Assembly (NCBI RefSeq): GCF_014205115.1
Contig: NZ_JACHMW010000001.1
Location: 868,001-932,000, forward strand
DNA length: 64,000 nucleotides
Origin: Micrococcus endophyticus
GTDB taxonomy: Bacteria > Actinomycetota > Actinomycetes > Actinomycetales > Micrococcaceae
Direction: 5' to 3'
Shown: positions 1-8,947 of the stretch, one piece after another
Layout: each line of letters begins with the position of its first letter
How positions within the stretch are numbered: position 1 is the first letter of the stretch
Translations under genes and position numbers: made by a program
Notes under the pieces: model-generated
Database searches by the model: none
What the model was told of the DNA's origin: nothing
What the model saw: only the letters and a program-made list of their open reading frames with translations

Positions 1-205
1 GGCGCAGGTCCAGGTCCACCCCGATCGCGGGGATCCACGGGTGGTCCTCCGCCTCGACGCCGCCGCGCCACGCGGCGGCCAGCACGCCGGCGGCGGCCAG
101 CAGCGGCAGGGCGAGCACCCAGCCCGCGTCCCTGCCCAGCCGGCGGGAGACCGGCACGGCGGCCGCCACCGGGAGGAGGGTCAGCAGGAGGCTGGTCAGG
201 AGCAC
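1..205 (-). CDS. Na+/H+ antiporter (Mrp/Mnh) subunit A, N-terminal fragment
   Basis: This is the 5' end of a gene that runs off the left edge of the window; 68 codons are visible. The peptide begins with a hydrophobic helix (VLLTSLLLTLLPVAAAVPVS), then a second hydrophobic stretch, then the segment HPWIPAIGVDLDLR. That hydrophobic start plus a W-[IV]-P-x-[IL]-G-[LV]-x-L-x-[FL]-R loop is typical of MrpA/MnhA and of NuoL-like proton-pumping membrane subunits. The GTG start at 205 follows a GAGGG ribosome site. In the family, this large subunit assembles with MrpB-G to exchange Na+ for H+ across the membrane. NADH dehydrogenase subunit L is the main alternative, because only the first helices are present. 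Confidence 0.55.
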   Translation of the reverse strand, partial: MLLTSLLLTLLPVAAAVPVSRRLGRDAGWVLALPLLAAAGVLAAAWRGGVEAEDHPWIPAIGVDLDLR

Positions 206-273
206 GGGACACCCTCGGGTTCGGTCGTACGGACACGGATGCGGCGGCGCGGACCGTGGCCGCACGCCTGCGG

Positions 274-355
274 TGCCCGAAGTGGGACTCGAACCCACAC
301 GCCTCTCGGCACCGCATTTTGAGTGCGGCGTGTCTACCGATTCCACCATTCGGGC
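274..355 (-). tRNA. tRNA-Leu (anticodon CAA)
   Basis: The acceptor stem GCCCGAA pairs with TTCGGGC. The anticodon stem CCGCA/TGCGG carries the loop CTCAAAA, giving anticodon CAA, which reads TTG. The extra arm is long, as expected of a class II leucine tRNA, and the T arm contains GGTTCGAGTCC. The discriminator base is A and no CCA is encoded (CCG follows). Confidence 0.95.
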
Positions 356-529
356 AGGGCCGCCCGGAGGCGGGGTGTGACCACCCTATCAGCGCCCCGG
401 AGCCCTCCGGCCGGGCGGGAACACGAACCGGCCCGCCCCGGACGGGGGCCGCGCGGGGCGGTAGCCTGGAGGCTGACCGGCGTCGCCACCCGCGGCGCGC
501 CGCCCGGCCCTGCACGCGAAGGAGCTGAC

Positions 530-1126
530 GTGTCGATGACGACGCCTGCCGAGGGGACCGGCCTGCGGGCCGTCGTCGCCGAGGACGAGACCCTGATCCG
601 CCTAGACCTGGTGGAGGTGCTGACCGGCGCCGGCTACGAGGTGGTCGCCGAGGCCGGCGACGGCGCCGCCGCCGTGGCCGCGGTGCGCGAGCACCGCCCG
701 GACATCGTCGTGATGGACGTGCAGATGCCCGTCATGGACGGCATCGCGGCGGCGAGCGAGATCGCGCAGGAGCGCCTGGCCCCGGTCGTCATGCTCACCG
801 CGTTCAGCCAGCGCGACCTCGTGGAGCGCGCCCGCACGGCCGGCGCCATGGCGTACGTGGTCAAGCCGTTCACCGAGCACGACCTCGTGCCCGCAGTCGA
901 GCTCGCCGTGGCCCGGTTCGAGGAGCTGCGCAGCCTCGAGTCCGAGGTGCGGGACCTGGGCGACCGACTCGAGACGCGCAAGCTCGTCGACCGCGCCAAG
1001 TCGGTGCTGCAGGACCGCTTGCGCCTGAGCGAGGCGGAGTCCTTCCGCTGGATCCAGAAGACCTCCATGGACCGCCGGCTGACCATGCGCGAGGTGGCCC
1101 AGGCCGTCATCGACCAGGTGCGCTGA
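530..1126 (+). CDS. pdtaR: ANTAR-domain response regulator (PdtaR-like)
   Basis: This is a 198-residue two-domain regulator. The receiver domain (about residues 12-125) has the acidic pocket E18-D19, phosphoacceptor D63 in VVMDVQMPVMDG, T90 and K112 in VVKPF. The C-terminal ANTAR domain (about residues 140-195) contains KLVDRAKSVLQ and the A-x3-R-x12-W-type spacing. ANTAR domains bind paired hairpins in mRNA leaders and prevent transcription termination. The mycobacterial relative PdtaR works with the kinase PdtaS. The GTG at 530 is chosen because AAGGAG lies 6 bases upstream; ATG at 536 is an alternative. The gene is monocistronic and converges on pyk. No partner kinase is visible here. Confidence 0.9.
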   Translation: MSMTTPAEGTGLRAVVAEDETLIRLDLVEVLTGAGYEVVAEAGDGAAAVAAVREHRPDIVVMDVQMPVMDGIAAASEIAQERLAPVVMLTAFSQRDLVERARTAGAMAYVVKPFTEHDLVPAVELAVARFEELRSLESEVRDLGDRLETRKLVDRAKSVLQDRLRLSEAESFRWIQKTSMDRRLTMREVAQAVIDQVR

Positions 1127-1141
1127 GCCGCCCCGCGCCCG

Positions 1142-1158
1142 CCCCGCTCAGAGCGGGG
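1142..1158. terminator. Hairpin between converging pdtaR and pyk
   Basis: CCCCGCT and AGCGGGG form a perfect 7-bp stem around a 3-base loop. The hairpin overlaps the pyk stop codon and lies 15 bases after the pdtaR stop. It could terminate both converging genes. It has no U-run, so this is inference from position and symmetry. Confidence 0.4.
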
Positions 1159-2635
1159 ACCGGGCCGGCCAGAAGCCCACCGGCTCCTTCTGGACCGGGC
1201 GCGCCGGGGACGAGCCGCCGCCGGCGTCGTCCCCCACGCGGTGCACGCGCAGCGTGTTCGTCGAGCCGACCATTCCGGGAGGCGAGCCGGCCGCGATCAC
1301 CACGAGGTCCCCGCGCTCGGCGATGCCCTCGGAGGTGAGCGACTCCTCCACCTGGAGGGTCATCTTGTCCGTGGAGTCCTGGAAGGAGACCATCTTCGGG
1401 TAGACGCCCCACGTCAGGCACAGGATGTTGTGGGTGTGCTCGCGGTGCGTGAACGCGTAGATGGGCTGGCGCGGGCGCAGCCGGCTCAGGCGCCGGGCCG
1501 AGTCCCCGGACTCGGTGAACGTGGCCAGGAACGGGATGTCCAGCTGGTCCGCGACCTCGACGGCGGCCCGGGTGATGGCGCCGCCGCGGGTGCGCGGGCG
1601 CGAGCCGAGCGGGTGGATCATCTCGAGCCCGTGGGTCTCCGTGGACTCGATGATCCGGGCCATGGTCTGGACCGTCTCGACCGGGTAGCGGCCCACGGAG
1701 GTCTCGCCGGAGAGCATGACGGCGTCGGCGCCGTCGAGGACCGCGTTGGCGCAGTCCGAGGCCTCCGCCCGGGTGGGGCGCGGGTTCTCGATCATGGACT
1801 CGAGCACCTGGGTGGCCACGATCACGGGCTTCGCCCAGCGGCGGGCCAGGTCCACGGCGCGCTTCTGCACGACCGGCACGTCCTCCAGGGGCAGCTCGAC
1901 GCCGAGGTCGCCGCGGGCCACCATGACGGCGTCGAACGCGTCCACGATCGCCTCGAGGTTGTCCACGGCCTGCGGCTTCTCGATCTTGGCGATGACGGGG
2001 ATGCGGCGCTCCTCCTCGTCCATGATCGCGTGCACGCGCTCGATGTCTGCGGCGTCACGCACGAAGGACAGGGCCACCATGTCGACGCCGATGCGCAGGG
2101 CCCAGCGCAGGTCCTCCTCGTCCTTGTCCGAGAGGGCCGGCACGTCCACGGCCACGCCGGGCAGGTTGATGCCCTTGCTGTCGGACACGTCGCCGCCGAC
2201 CTCGACCTCGGTGACGACGTCCGTGTCCGTCACCTCGACCGCGCGCAGGCGCACCTTGCCGTCGTCCACGAGGAGGGTGTCGCCCGGGCGGACGTCCCCG
2301 GGCAGGCCGGCGTGGGTCGTCCCCACGAGCTCCGCGGTGCCCTCGACGTCGCGCGTGGTGATGGTGAAGCGGTCCCCCGTCTCGAGGCGGTGGGGGCCGT
2401 CGGCGAAGCGGCCCAGGCGGATCTTGGGGCCCTGCAGGTCCGCGAAGATCGCGACCGGGCGCCGCTCCTCCACGCTGAGCCGGCGCACCCGCTCGAAGGA
2501 GGCCGCGTGCACCTCGTGGTCGCCGTGGCTCATGTTGAGGCGGACCACGTCCGCCCCCGCCCGGATGATCGAGCGGGTGGTCTCGTCGGAGGAGGTGGCT
2601 GGCCCGAAGGTGGCGATGATCTTTGCGTGTCGCAT
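1148..2635 (-). CDS. pyk: Pyruvate kinase
   Basis: This 495-residue enzyme converts phosphoenolpyruvate and ADP to pyruvate and ATP in the last step of glycolysis. It begins MRHAKIIATFGPATSS, has NMSHGDHEVH for substrate binding, the signature VIAKIEKPQAVDNL with the catalytic lysine, ARGDLGVE for Mg2+/substrate binding, and VATQVLESMIENPRPTRAE. The C-terminal allosteric domain is complete. No Shine-Dalgarno precedes the ATG; instead a TAGAGT -10 element ends 6 bases before it, so the transcript is probably leaderless. The gene stands alone between gltD and pdtaR. Confidence 0.97.
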   Translation of the reverse strand: MRHAKIIATFGPATSSDETTRSIIRAGADVVRLNMSHGDHEVHAASFERVRRLSVEERRPVAIFADLQGPKIRLGRFADGPHRLETGDRFTITTRDVEGTAELVGTTHAGLPGDVRPGDTLLVDDGKVRLRAVEVTDTDVVTEVEVGGDVSDSKGINLPGVAVDVPALSDKDEEDLRWALRIGVDMVALSFVRDAADIERVHAIMDEEERRIPVIAKIEKPQAVDNLEAIVDAFDAVMVARGDLGVELPLEDVPVVQKRAVDLARRWAKPVIVATQVLESMIENPRPTRAEASDCANAVLDGADAVMLSGETSVGRYPVETVQTMARIIESTETHGLEMIHPLGSRPRTRGGAITRAAVEVADQLDIPFLATFTESGDSARRLSRLRPRQPIYAFTHREHTHNILCLTWGVYPKMVSFQDSTDKMTLQVEESLTSEGIAERGDLVVIAAGSPPGMVGSTNTLRVHRVGDDAGGGSSPARPVQKEPVGFWPARSPL

Positions 2636-2641
2636 GGGTCC

Positions 2642-2647
2642 ACTCTA
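2642..2647 (-). promoter_or_regulatory. -10 element of leaderless pyk promoter
   Basis: On the minus strand TAGAGT (TANNNT consensus) lies 6 bases before the pyk ATG. Transcription would start at or next to the A of the start codon. No clear -35 was identified. Confidence 0.45.
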
Positions 2648-2688
2648 GGCGCGGGCGCGCTCCTCGTCCGAGGGGCGCGCCCCGCCGT

Positions 2689-4146
2689 TCACCTCAGGAC
2701 GAAACCGTGGTCGGAGGGCCGGACCGGCGCCGGGAGCATGGTGTCCCCCGTGAGGAACCGGTCCACCTCGGCCGCGACGGCGCGGCCCTCGGCGATCGCC
2801 CACACCACGAGCGAGGCGCCGCGGGAGACGTCGCCGCAGGCGAACACGCCCGGGGCCTGCGTGGCGTACGTCTCGTCGCGGACCACGAGGCCGCGCTCAA
2901 GGCTCACGGCGGAGCGGTCCACGAGCTCGTCCAGGTCCGCTCCCGTGAAGCCGAGGGCCAGCAGCACGAGGTCAGCCGGGATCTCGTGCTCGGTGCCGGC
3001 CCGCGGGCCGCGGGTGCCGTCGGCCCGGATCTCGGTCTCGGCCACCTTGAGGGCGCGCACCCGGCCGTCCGCGTCGCCGAGGAACTCGACGGTGGAGGCC
3101 AGGTAGGTGCGCTCGCCGCCCTCGGCGTGCGCGGAGGCGACCTCGAACAGGGTGGGCACGGTGGGCCAGGGCTGATGCTCGGGGCGCTGCTCCGGTGGCC
3201 GCCTGCCGATCGCCAGCGTGGTGACCGAGGCGGCCCCCTGGCGGTGGGCGGTGCCGATGCAGTCCGCGCCCGTGTCGCCGCCGCCGAGGATCACGACGTG
3301 CCGACCCTGGGCGCTGATCGGCTCGGGCGCGCCGCCGGCGACCCGCCGGTTGACGGGCACGAGGTAGTCCATGGCCAGGTGGATGCCGTCCAGGCCACGG
3401 CCCGGCAGGGGCAGCTCCCGGCCGACGGGGGCGCCGGTGGCCAGCACCACGGCGTCGTAGCGGCGCTGCAGCGCCTCCCAGCTCATGTCCGTGCCGATCC
3501 GCACGCCGGTGCGGAACCGGGTGCCCTCCTCGGTCATCTGGGCGATGCGGCGGTCGATCAGATGCTTCTCCAGCTTGAAGTCCGGGATGCCGAACCGCAG
3601 CAGCCCGCCGAGCGCCTCGTCCTTCTCGTAGACCACCACGGTGTACCCCGAGCGGGTCAGCTGCTGGGCGGCGGCCAGGCCCGCCGGGCCCGAGCCGACG
3701 ACGGCGACGGTCAGCCCGTTCTGCCGCTGCGGCGGGTGCGGGGTGAGGGAGGGCGCGTCGAAGAGGTGGTCCGCGATCGACTCCTCCACCTGCTTGATGG
3801 ACACGGCCGGCTGGTTGATGCCGAGCACGCACGAGGCCTCGCACGGGGCGGGGCAGATCCGGCCGGTGAACTCGGGGAAGTTGTTCGTGGCCTCGAGGCG
3901 GGCGCCGGCCTCGTCCCAGTCGTCCCGGTACACGAGGTCGTTGAACTCGGGGATGAGGTTGCCCAGGGGGCAGCCGGCGTGGCAGAAGGGCACGCCGCAG
4001 TCCATGCAGCGGGAGGCCTCCGTGCGCACGATCGCCTCGTCCTGGCGCACGTGGACGTCCTTGAAGTCCATGATGCGGACGGAGACGGGGCGCGAGGGGC
4101 GCGCGACGCGCTCGCGATGCTTCAGGAATCCGCGCGGGTCAGCCAC
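2689..4146 (-). CDS. gltD: Glutamate synthase (NADPH) small subunit
   Basis: This 485-residue subunit passes electrons from NADPH through FAD and iron-sulfur clusters to the large subunit, supporting glutamate formation from glutamine and 2-oxoglutarate. The N-terminal ferredoxin-like region has the cysteine sets CMDCGVPFCHAGCP and CPAPCEASC. A first dinucleotide site reads VVGSGPAGLAAAQQL and a second reads VVILGGGDTGADC. GTG at 4146 is the start, with an exceptionally good GGAGGTGA ribosome site six bases upstream. The site lies inside the last codons of gltB, and the two genes overlap by 8 bases, so translation is likely coupled. Confidence 0.96.
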   Translation of the reverse strand: MADPRGFLKHRERVARPSRPVSVRIMDFKDVHVRQDEAIVRTEASRCMDCGVPFCHAGCPLGNLIPEFNDLVYRDDWDEAGARLEATNNFPEFTGRICPAPCEASCVLGINQPAVSIKQVEESIADHLFDAPSLTPHPPQRQNGLTVAVVGSGPAGLAAAQQLTRSGYTVVVYEKDEALGGLLRFGIPDFKLEKHLIDRRIAQMTEEGTRFRTGVRIGTDMSWEALQRRYDAVVLATGAPVGRELPLPGRGLDGIHLAMDYLVPVNRRVAGGAPEPISAQGRHVVILGGGDTGADCIGTAHRQGAASVTTLAIGRRPPEQRPEHQPWPTVPTLFEVASAHAEGGERTYLASTVEFLGDADGRVRALKVAETEIRADGTRGPRAGTEHEIPADLVLLALGFTGADLDELVDRSAVSLERGLVVRDETYATQAPGVFACGDVSRGASLVVWAIAEGRAVAAEVDRFLTGDTMLPAPVRPSDHGFVLR

Positions 4147-7100
4147 GGGTCACCTCCAGGATTCGGGCCCAGGCGGCGTCGCCGTCGGGGTCGGTGCCGG
4201 CGTCCCGGCTCTCGGTTCGGATCTCCTGCACGGCCGCGTAGCGGCGCGGCAGGACGGTGGTGAAGCGCTCCCAGAGCGCCTCGGCGGCCTCGGCGGGGCC
4301 GTCCAGCTCGGTGAGCAGGCGCGCGGCCAGGTCCGAGCCGGTGGCGGCCCGGTGCTCCTCGAGCAGCTCGCGGATGAGCGCGCGGTCCGCACCCTCGGGG
4401 CGGCCGAGCAGCAGCTCGTCCTCCTTGACGGCGAGCGGGTTGAGCTGGGCGGGGTCCAGGTCCAGGAAGAACCCGACGCCGCCGGACATGCCGGCCGCGA
4501 GGTTGCGGCCGGTGTTCCCCAGCACGAGGGCGGTGCCGCCCGTCATGTACTCGAGGCCGTGGTCGCCGATGCCCTCGACGACGGCGACCGCCCCCGAGTT
4601 GCGGACCAGGAACCGCTCCCCCACGCGGCCGTTGAGGAACAGCCGCCCCGAGGTGGCGCCGTAGCCCACCACGTTGCCGGCGATCATGTTCTCCTCGGCC
4701 GCGAAGGGGGCCTCGGGGGCGGGTCGCAGGGCCACCGTGCCGCCGGAGAGGCCCTTGCCTACGTAGTCGTTGGCGTCCCCGGACAGGGTGATGCTCACGC
4801 CGGCCGGCAGGAAGGCGCCGAGGGACTGGCCGGCCTCGCCGGTCAGCTCGATGCGGATGGTGTCCCGGGGCAGCTCGTCGTCGAGCCGGGCCGCGGTGAC
4901 GCGGTGGCCCAGCAGGGTGCCCACGGAGCGGTCGGTGTTCACGAGGCGGTCCGTGACGGTCACGGGCGTCTCGGTGACCACGGCGTCCGCCACCTGGTCC
5001 AGCCAGCGCTGGTCCGCCTGGTCCTGGAGCCGGTGGTCCTGCTCCGTGAGCCGGCGGCGCGGGGCCTCCTCGGGCACCCCGGCGTCCGAGAGCACGCCGG
5101 ACAGGTCCAGGCCCTCGGTCTTGAAGTGCCCGATCGCCGCGTCCTTGTGCAGCAGGTCCTGGCGGCCGATCGCCTCGTCCAGGGAGCGCAGGCCGAGCTC
5201 GGCGAGCAGCTCGCGCACCTCCTGGGCGATGTACTCGAAGAACGTCACCACGAACTCCGGCCGGCCGGTGAAGCGGGCGCGCAGCTCGGGGTTCTGCGTG
5301 GCCACGCCCACGGGGCAGGTGTCCAGGTGGCACACGCGCATCATGATGCAGCCCGAGACCACGAGCGGCGCCGTCGCGAAGCCGAACTCCTCGGCGCCGA
5401 GCAGGGCCGCGATCACCACGTCCCGGCCAGTCTTGAGCTGGCCGTCCACCTGCACGGTCACGCGGTCGCGCAGCCCGTTGAGCCGCAGCGTCTGCTGGGC
5501 CTCGCTCAGCCCCAGCTCCCACGGGGTGCCGGCGTGCTTGAGCGAGTTCAGCGGGGAGGCGCCGGTGCCGCCGTCGTGCCCCGAGATGAGCACGACGTCG
5601 GCCTTCGCCTTGGTCACGCCGGCCGCCACCGTGCCCACGCCGGTCTCGGAGACCAGCTTGACGTGCACGCGGGCCTGCGGGTTGGCGCGCTTGAGGTCGT
5701 GGATCAGCTGGGCGAGGTCCTCGATCGAGTAGATGTCGTGGTGCGGCGGCGGGGAGACGAGGGAGACTCCCGGCGTCGAGTGCCGCGTGCGCGCCACCCA
5801 CGGGTACACCTTGGCGCCCATGAGCTGGCCGCCCTCGCCGGGCTTGGCGCCCTGGGCCATCTTGATCTGCAGGTCCGTGGCGGTGGACAGGTACAGGCTC
5901 GTGACGCCGAACCGGCCCGAGGCGATCTGCTTGACGCGCGAGTTGCGCTCCGGGTCGAGCAGGCGCTCGGGGTCCTCGCCGCCCTCGCCCGAGTTCGAGC
6001 GCCCGCCGAGGCGGTTCATGGCCACCGCGAGCGTCTCGTGGGCCTCCTGGGAGATCGAGCCGTAGGACATGGCGCCGGTGGAGAACCGCTTCACGATCGA
6101 CTCGACGGACTCGACCTCGGAGACCGGCACGCGCTCGCGCCCCTCCGTGGCGAGCCCGAGCAGGCCGCGCAGGGTCATCAGGTCCGCGGACTGCTCGTCC
6201 ACGCGCCGCGTGTAGTCCTTGAAGATGTCGTAGCGCCGCTCGCGGGTGGCGTGCTGCAGGCGGAACACGGTCTCGGGGTTGAACAGGTGCGGCGGGCCCT
6301 CCCGGCGCCACTTGTACTCGCCGCCCACGGGCAGGCCCGAGGTGCCGCGCGGGCCCACGGTGGAGGCGGAGGAGCCGTCCACGGGGAACGCCGTGGCGTG
6401 GCGGGCCGCGGATTCGGCCGCGATCACGTCCAGCCCCACCCCGTCCATCGGCGAGCGGGTGCCCGTGAAGTAGCGGTCCACGAAGGACCGGGAGAGGCCG
6501 AGCGCCTCGAACGTCTGGGCGCCGCAGTACGAGGCCACCGTGGAGATGCCCATCTTGGACATGATCTTCTGCACGCCCTTGCCGAGCCCGTGGATCAGGT
6601 TCCGGGTGGCCTCCTGCTCGGTGACGCCGGTGAGCGTGCCGGTGCGCACGAGCTCCTCGGCCGTCTCCATGGACAGGTACGGGTTGACGGCGGAGGCGCC
6701 GTAGCCGATCAGCACGGCCACGTGGTGGACCTCGCGCACGTCGCCGGCCTCCACGAGCAGGGAGGTGCGGGTGCGCGAGGCGCTCGCCAGCAGGTGGTGG
6801 TGCACGGCCGAGGTGAGCAGCAGGGACGGGATGGGCGCCCACTGCGCGTTGGCGTCCCGGTCCGAGAGGACCACGTACTGCACGCCGCGCTGGACGGCCG
6901 CGGAGACCTGCTCGCAGATCTCCTTCAGGCGGGAGCGCATCTCCTCGGCACCGCCGGCCACGAGGTAGAGCCCCTTGACCTTGAGGGCGCGGCGCGTGCC
7001 GTCCTCGGCGCGCACCGCGGCAATGCGGGCGAGCTGCTCGTTGTCCAGCACCGGGAAGGGGATCTCGACGGCGTCCGTCGTCACCTTGCCCGCGGCGAGC

Positions 7101-8767
7101 AGGCTCGCCTGGGGTCCGATGCACGTGCGCATCGAGGTGACCTGCTCCTCGCGGATGGAGTCCAGCGGCGGGTTGGTCACCTGCGCGAAGTTCTGCGTGA
7201 AGTAGTCGAAGAGCAGGCGCGGGCGCGGGGAGAGCACCGCGATCGGGGTGTCCGTGCCCATCGCCCCGAGGGGCTCGGCGCCGTGCCGCGCCATGGGCTC
7301 GATGATCGTGCGCACCTCCTCGTCCGTGTAGCCGAACAGGCGCTGGCGCAGGCGGACGGAGTCGCCGTGATAGCGGACGGGCTCGCGCTCGGGCAGGTCC
7401 TCGATCCGCCGCAGCGAGTCGGCCACCCAGTCCTTCCACGGGGCGGAGGCGGCGATCTCGGCCTTGACCTCCTCGTCCTCGATGATGCGGCCCTGCTCGG
7501 TGTCCAGCAGGAACATCCGCCCGGGCTTGACCCGGCCCTTGCGGACCACGGTGGCCGGGTCGATGTCCAGGACGCCGACCTCGGACGCGAGCACCACGAG
7601 CCCGTCCCGGGTCTCCCAGTAGCGGGCGGGGCGCAGGCCGTTGCGGTCCAGCACCGAGCCGAGCTGCACGCCGTCGGTGAAGGCGATCGCGGCGGGGCCG
7701 TCCCACGGCTCCATGAGCATCGAGTGGTACTGGTAGAACGCGCGCCGGTCCTCGTCCATGGTGGTGTGGTTCTCCCACGCCTCCGGGACCATCATCATGA
7801 TCGCGTGCGAGAGCGGGCGGCCGGCCAGGTGGATCAGCTCGGCCACCTCGTCGAACGACGCCGAGTCAGAGCCGGAGGCGCTCACGATGGGGAACATCTC
7901 CTCGGGCACCTCGCCGAGCAGCGGGTGGCGCAGCTCGCCCTGGCGGGCCCGCATCCAGTTGCGGTTGCCCTTGACGGTGTTGATCTCGCCGTTGTGCGCA
8001 ATCGTGCGGAAGGGCTGGGCCAGCGGCCACGAGGGGAACGTGTTCGTGGAGAAGCGGGAGTGGACCACGGCCAGGCGGGTCACGTACCGCTCGTCCGAGA
8101 GGTCCGGGTAGAACGGCTCGACCTGCGCCGTCGAGAGCATGCCCTTGTAGACGAGGGTGCGCGAGGACAGGGAGGGGAAGTAGACGCCGCTGCGCTGGGC
8201 GCGGCGGCGCAGGCGCCAGGCGCGGGCGTCCAGCGACTCGCCGGGGGCCTCGACGTCCTCGCCGGCGGAGACGGCCAGGAAGAGCTGCTCGAAGACCGGC
8301 ATGACGGCGCGCGAGCCCGGGCCGAGCACGGACTCGTCGGTGGGGACGGGCCGCCAGCCGAGCAGGTCCAGGCCCTCGACGACGGCGGCCTCGGCGATCG
8401 CCTCCTGCGCGGAGGTGCGGGCGGCCTCGTCCTGGGGCAGGAAGGCGGTGCCGACGGCGTACTCCCCCGCCGCGGGCAGCTCGAAGGAGACGGTGGCGCG
8501 CAGCAGGGCGTCGGGGACCTGGGTGATGATGCCCGCGCCGTCGCCGGTGCCCTCGTCCGCGCCCACGGCGCCGCGGTGCTCGAGCGCCCGCAGGGCGGTC
8601 AGCGCGTCCTGGACGATCTTGTGGGTGGCCGGGCCGCGCAGGGTGGCGACGGCGGCGAGGCCGCACGCGTCCTTCTCCTGCTCCGGGTCGTAGAGACCCG
8701 CCGCCTCCGGCTGGGCCGCGAACGCGCGGAACGGGTCGGCGTGCGGGGTCTTCGATGGGTGCTGCAT
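4139..8767 (-). CDS. gltB: Glutamate synthase large subunit
   Basis: This 1,542-residue subunit carries the class II glutamine amidotransferase and the FMN/3Fe-4S synthase domain. The catalytic cysteine follows a short propeptide (about residue 30) in CGLAAVATLRG, so N-terminal cleavage is expected. The FMN-binding core contains HDGGTGASPLNSLKHAG, and the 3Fe-4S cysteines lie in CIMMRVCHLDTCPVG. The C-terminal beta-helix domain (GXXGXXXG repeats, for example GGTALVLGNTGRNLAAGMSGG) is complete. The ATG at 8767 has AGGAGAAGGA upstream; the frame stays open further upstream but has no homologous sequence there. It forms an operon with gltD. Confidence 0.97.
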   Translation of the reverse strand: MQHPSKTPHADPFRAFAAQPEAAGLYDPEQEKDACGLAAVATLRGPATHKIVQDALTALRALEHRGAVGADEGTGDGAGIITQVPDALLRATVSFELPAAGEYAVGTAFLPQDEAARTSAQEAIAEAAVVEGLDLLGWRPVPTDESVLGPGSRAVMPVFEQLFLAVSAGEDVEAPGESLDARAWRLRRRAQRSGVYFPSLSSRTLVYKGMLSTAQVEPFYPDLSDERYVTRLAVVHSRFSTNTFPSWPLAQPFRTIAHNGEINTVKGNRNWMRARQGELRHPLLGEVPEEMFPIVSASGSDSASFDEVAELIHLAGRPLSHAIMMMVPEAWENHTTMDEDRRAFYQYHSMLMEPWDGPAAIAFTDGVQLGSVLDRNGLRPARYWETRDGLVVLASEVGVLDIDPATVVRKGRVKPGRMFLLDTEQGRIIEDEEVKAEIAASAPWKDWVADSLRRIEDLPEREPVRYHGDSVRLRQRLFGYTDEEVRTIIEPMARHGAEPLGAMGTDTPIAVLSPRPRLLFDYFTQNFAQVTNPPLDSIREEQVTSMRTCIGPQASLLAAGKVTTDAVEIPFPVLDNEQLARIAAVRAEDGTRRALKVKGLYLVAGGAEEMRSRLKEICEQVSAAVQRGVQYVVLSDRDANAQWAPIPSLLLTSAVHHHLLASASRTRTSLLVEAGDVREVHHVAVLIGYGASAVNPYLSMETAEELVRTGTLTGVTEQEATRNLIHGLGKGVQKIMSKMGISTVASYCGAQTFEALGLSRSFVDRYFTGTRSPMDGVGLDVIAAESAARHATAFPVDGSSASTVGPRGTSGLPVGGEYKWRREGPPHLFNPETVFRLQHATRERRYDIFKDYTRRVDEQSADLMTLRGLLGLATEGRERVPVSEVESVESIVKRFSTGAMSYGSISQEAHETLAVAMNRLGGRSNSGEGGEDPERLLDPERNSRVKQIASGRFGVTSLYLSTATDLQIKMAQGAKPGEGGQLMGAKVYPWVARTRHSTPGVSLVSPPPHHDIYSIEDLAQLIHDLKRANPQARVHVKLVSETGVGTVAAGVTKAKADVVLISGHDGGTGASPLNSLKHAGTPWELGLSEAQQTLRLNGLRDRVTVQVDGQLKTGRDVVIAALLGAEEFGFATAPLVVSGCIMMRVCHLDTCPVGVATQNPELRARFTGRPEFVVTFFEYIAQEVRELLAELGLRSLDEAIGRQDLLHKDAAIGHFKTEGLDLSGVLSDAGVPEEAPRRRLTEQDHRLQDQADQRWLDQVADAVVTETPVTVTDRLVNTDRSVGTLLGHRVTAARLDDELPRDTIRIELTGEAGQSLGAFLPAGVSITLSGDANDYVGKGLSGGTVALRPAPEAPFAAEENMIAGNVVGYGATSGRLFLNGRVGERFLVRNSGAVAVVEGIGDHGLEYMTGGTALVLGNTGRNLAAGMSGGVGFFLDLDPAQLNPLAVKEDELLLGRPEGADRALIRELLEEHRAATGSDLAARLLTELDGPAEAAEALWERFTTVLPRRYAAVQEIRTESRDAGTDPDGDAAWARILEVTRG

Positions 8768-8947
8768 GGCGCGTCCTTCTCCTGTGGCCGGCCGGAGGGC
8801 CGGGGTGAGGAGGGGACGACGTTGGCCCCTGCGATGGTGAGCGGACCCTGCCGCGGGGATCGCCCGGCGGGTCGCGTTGCGCTCGAGAGTAGCGAGGAAG
8901 GCGACTCGCGCCACATTCTCAGACGCGGATGTCCGAATGCTGGACGC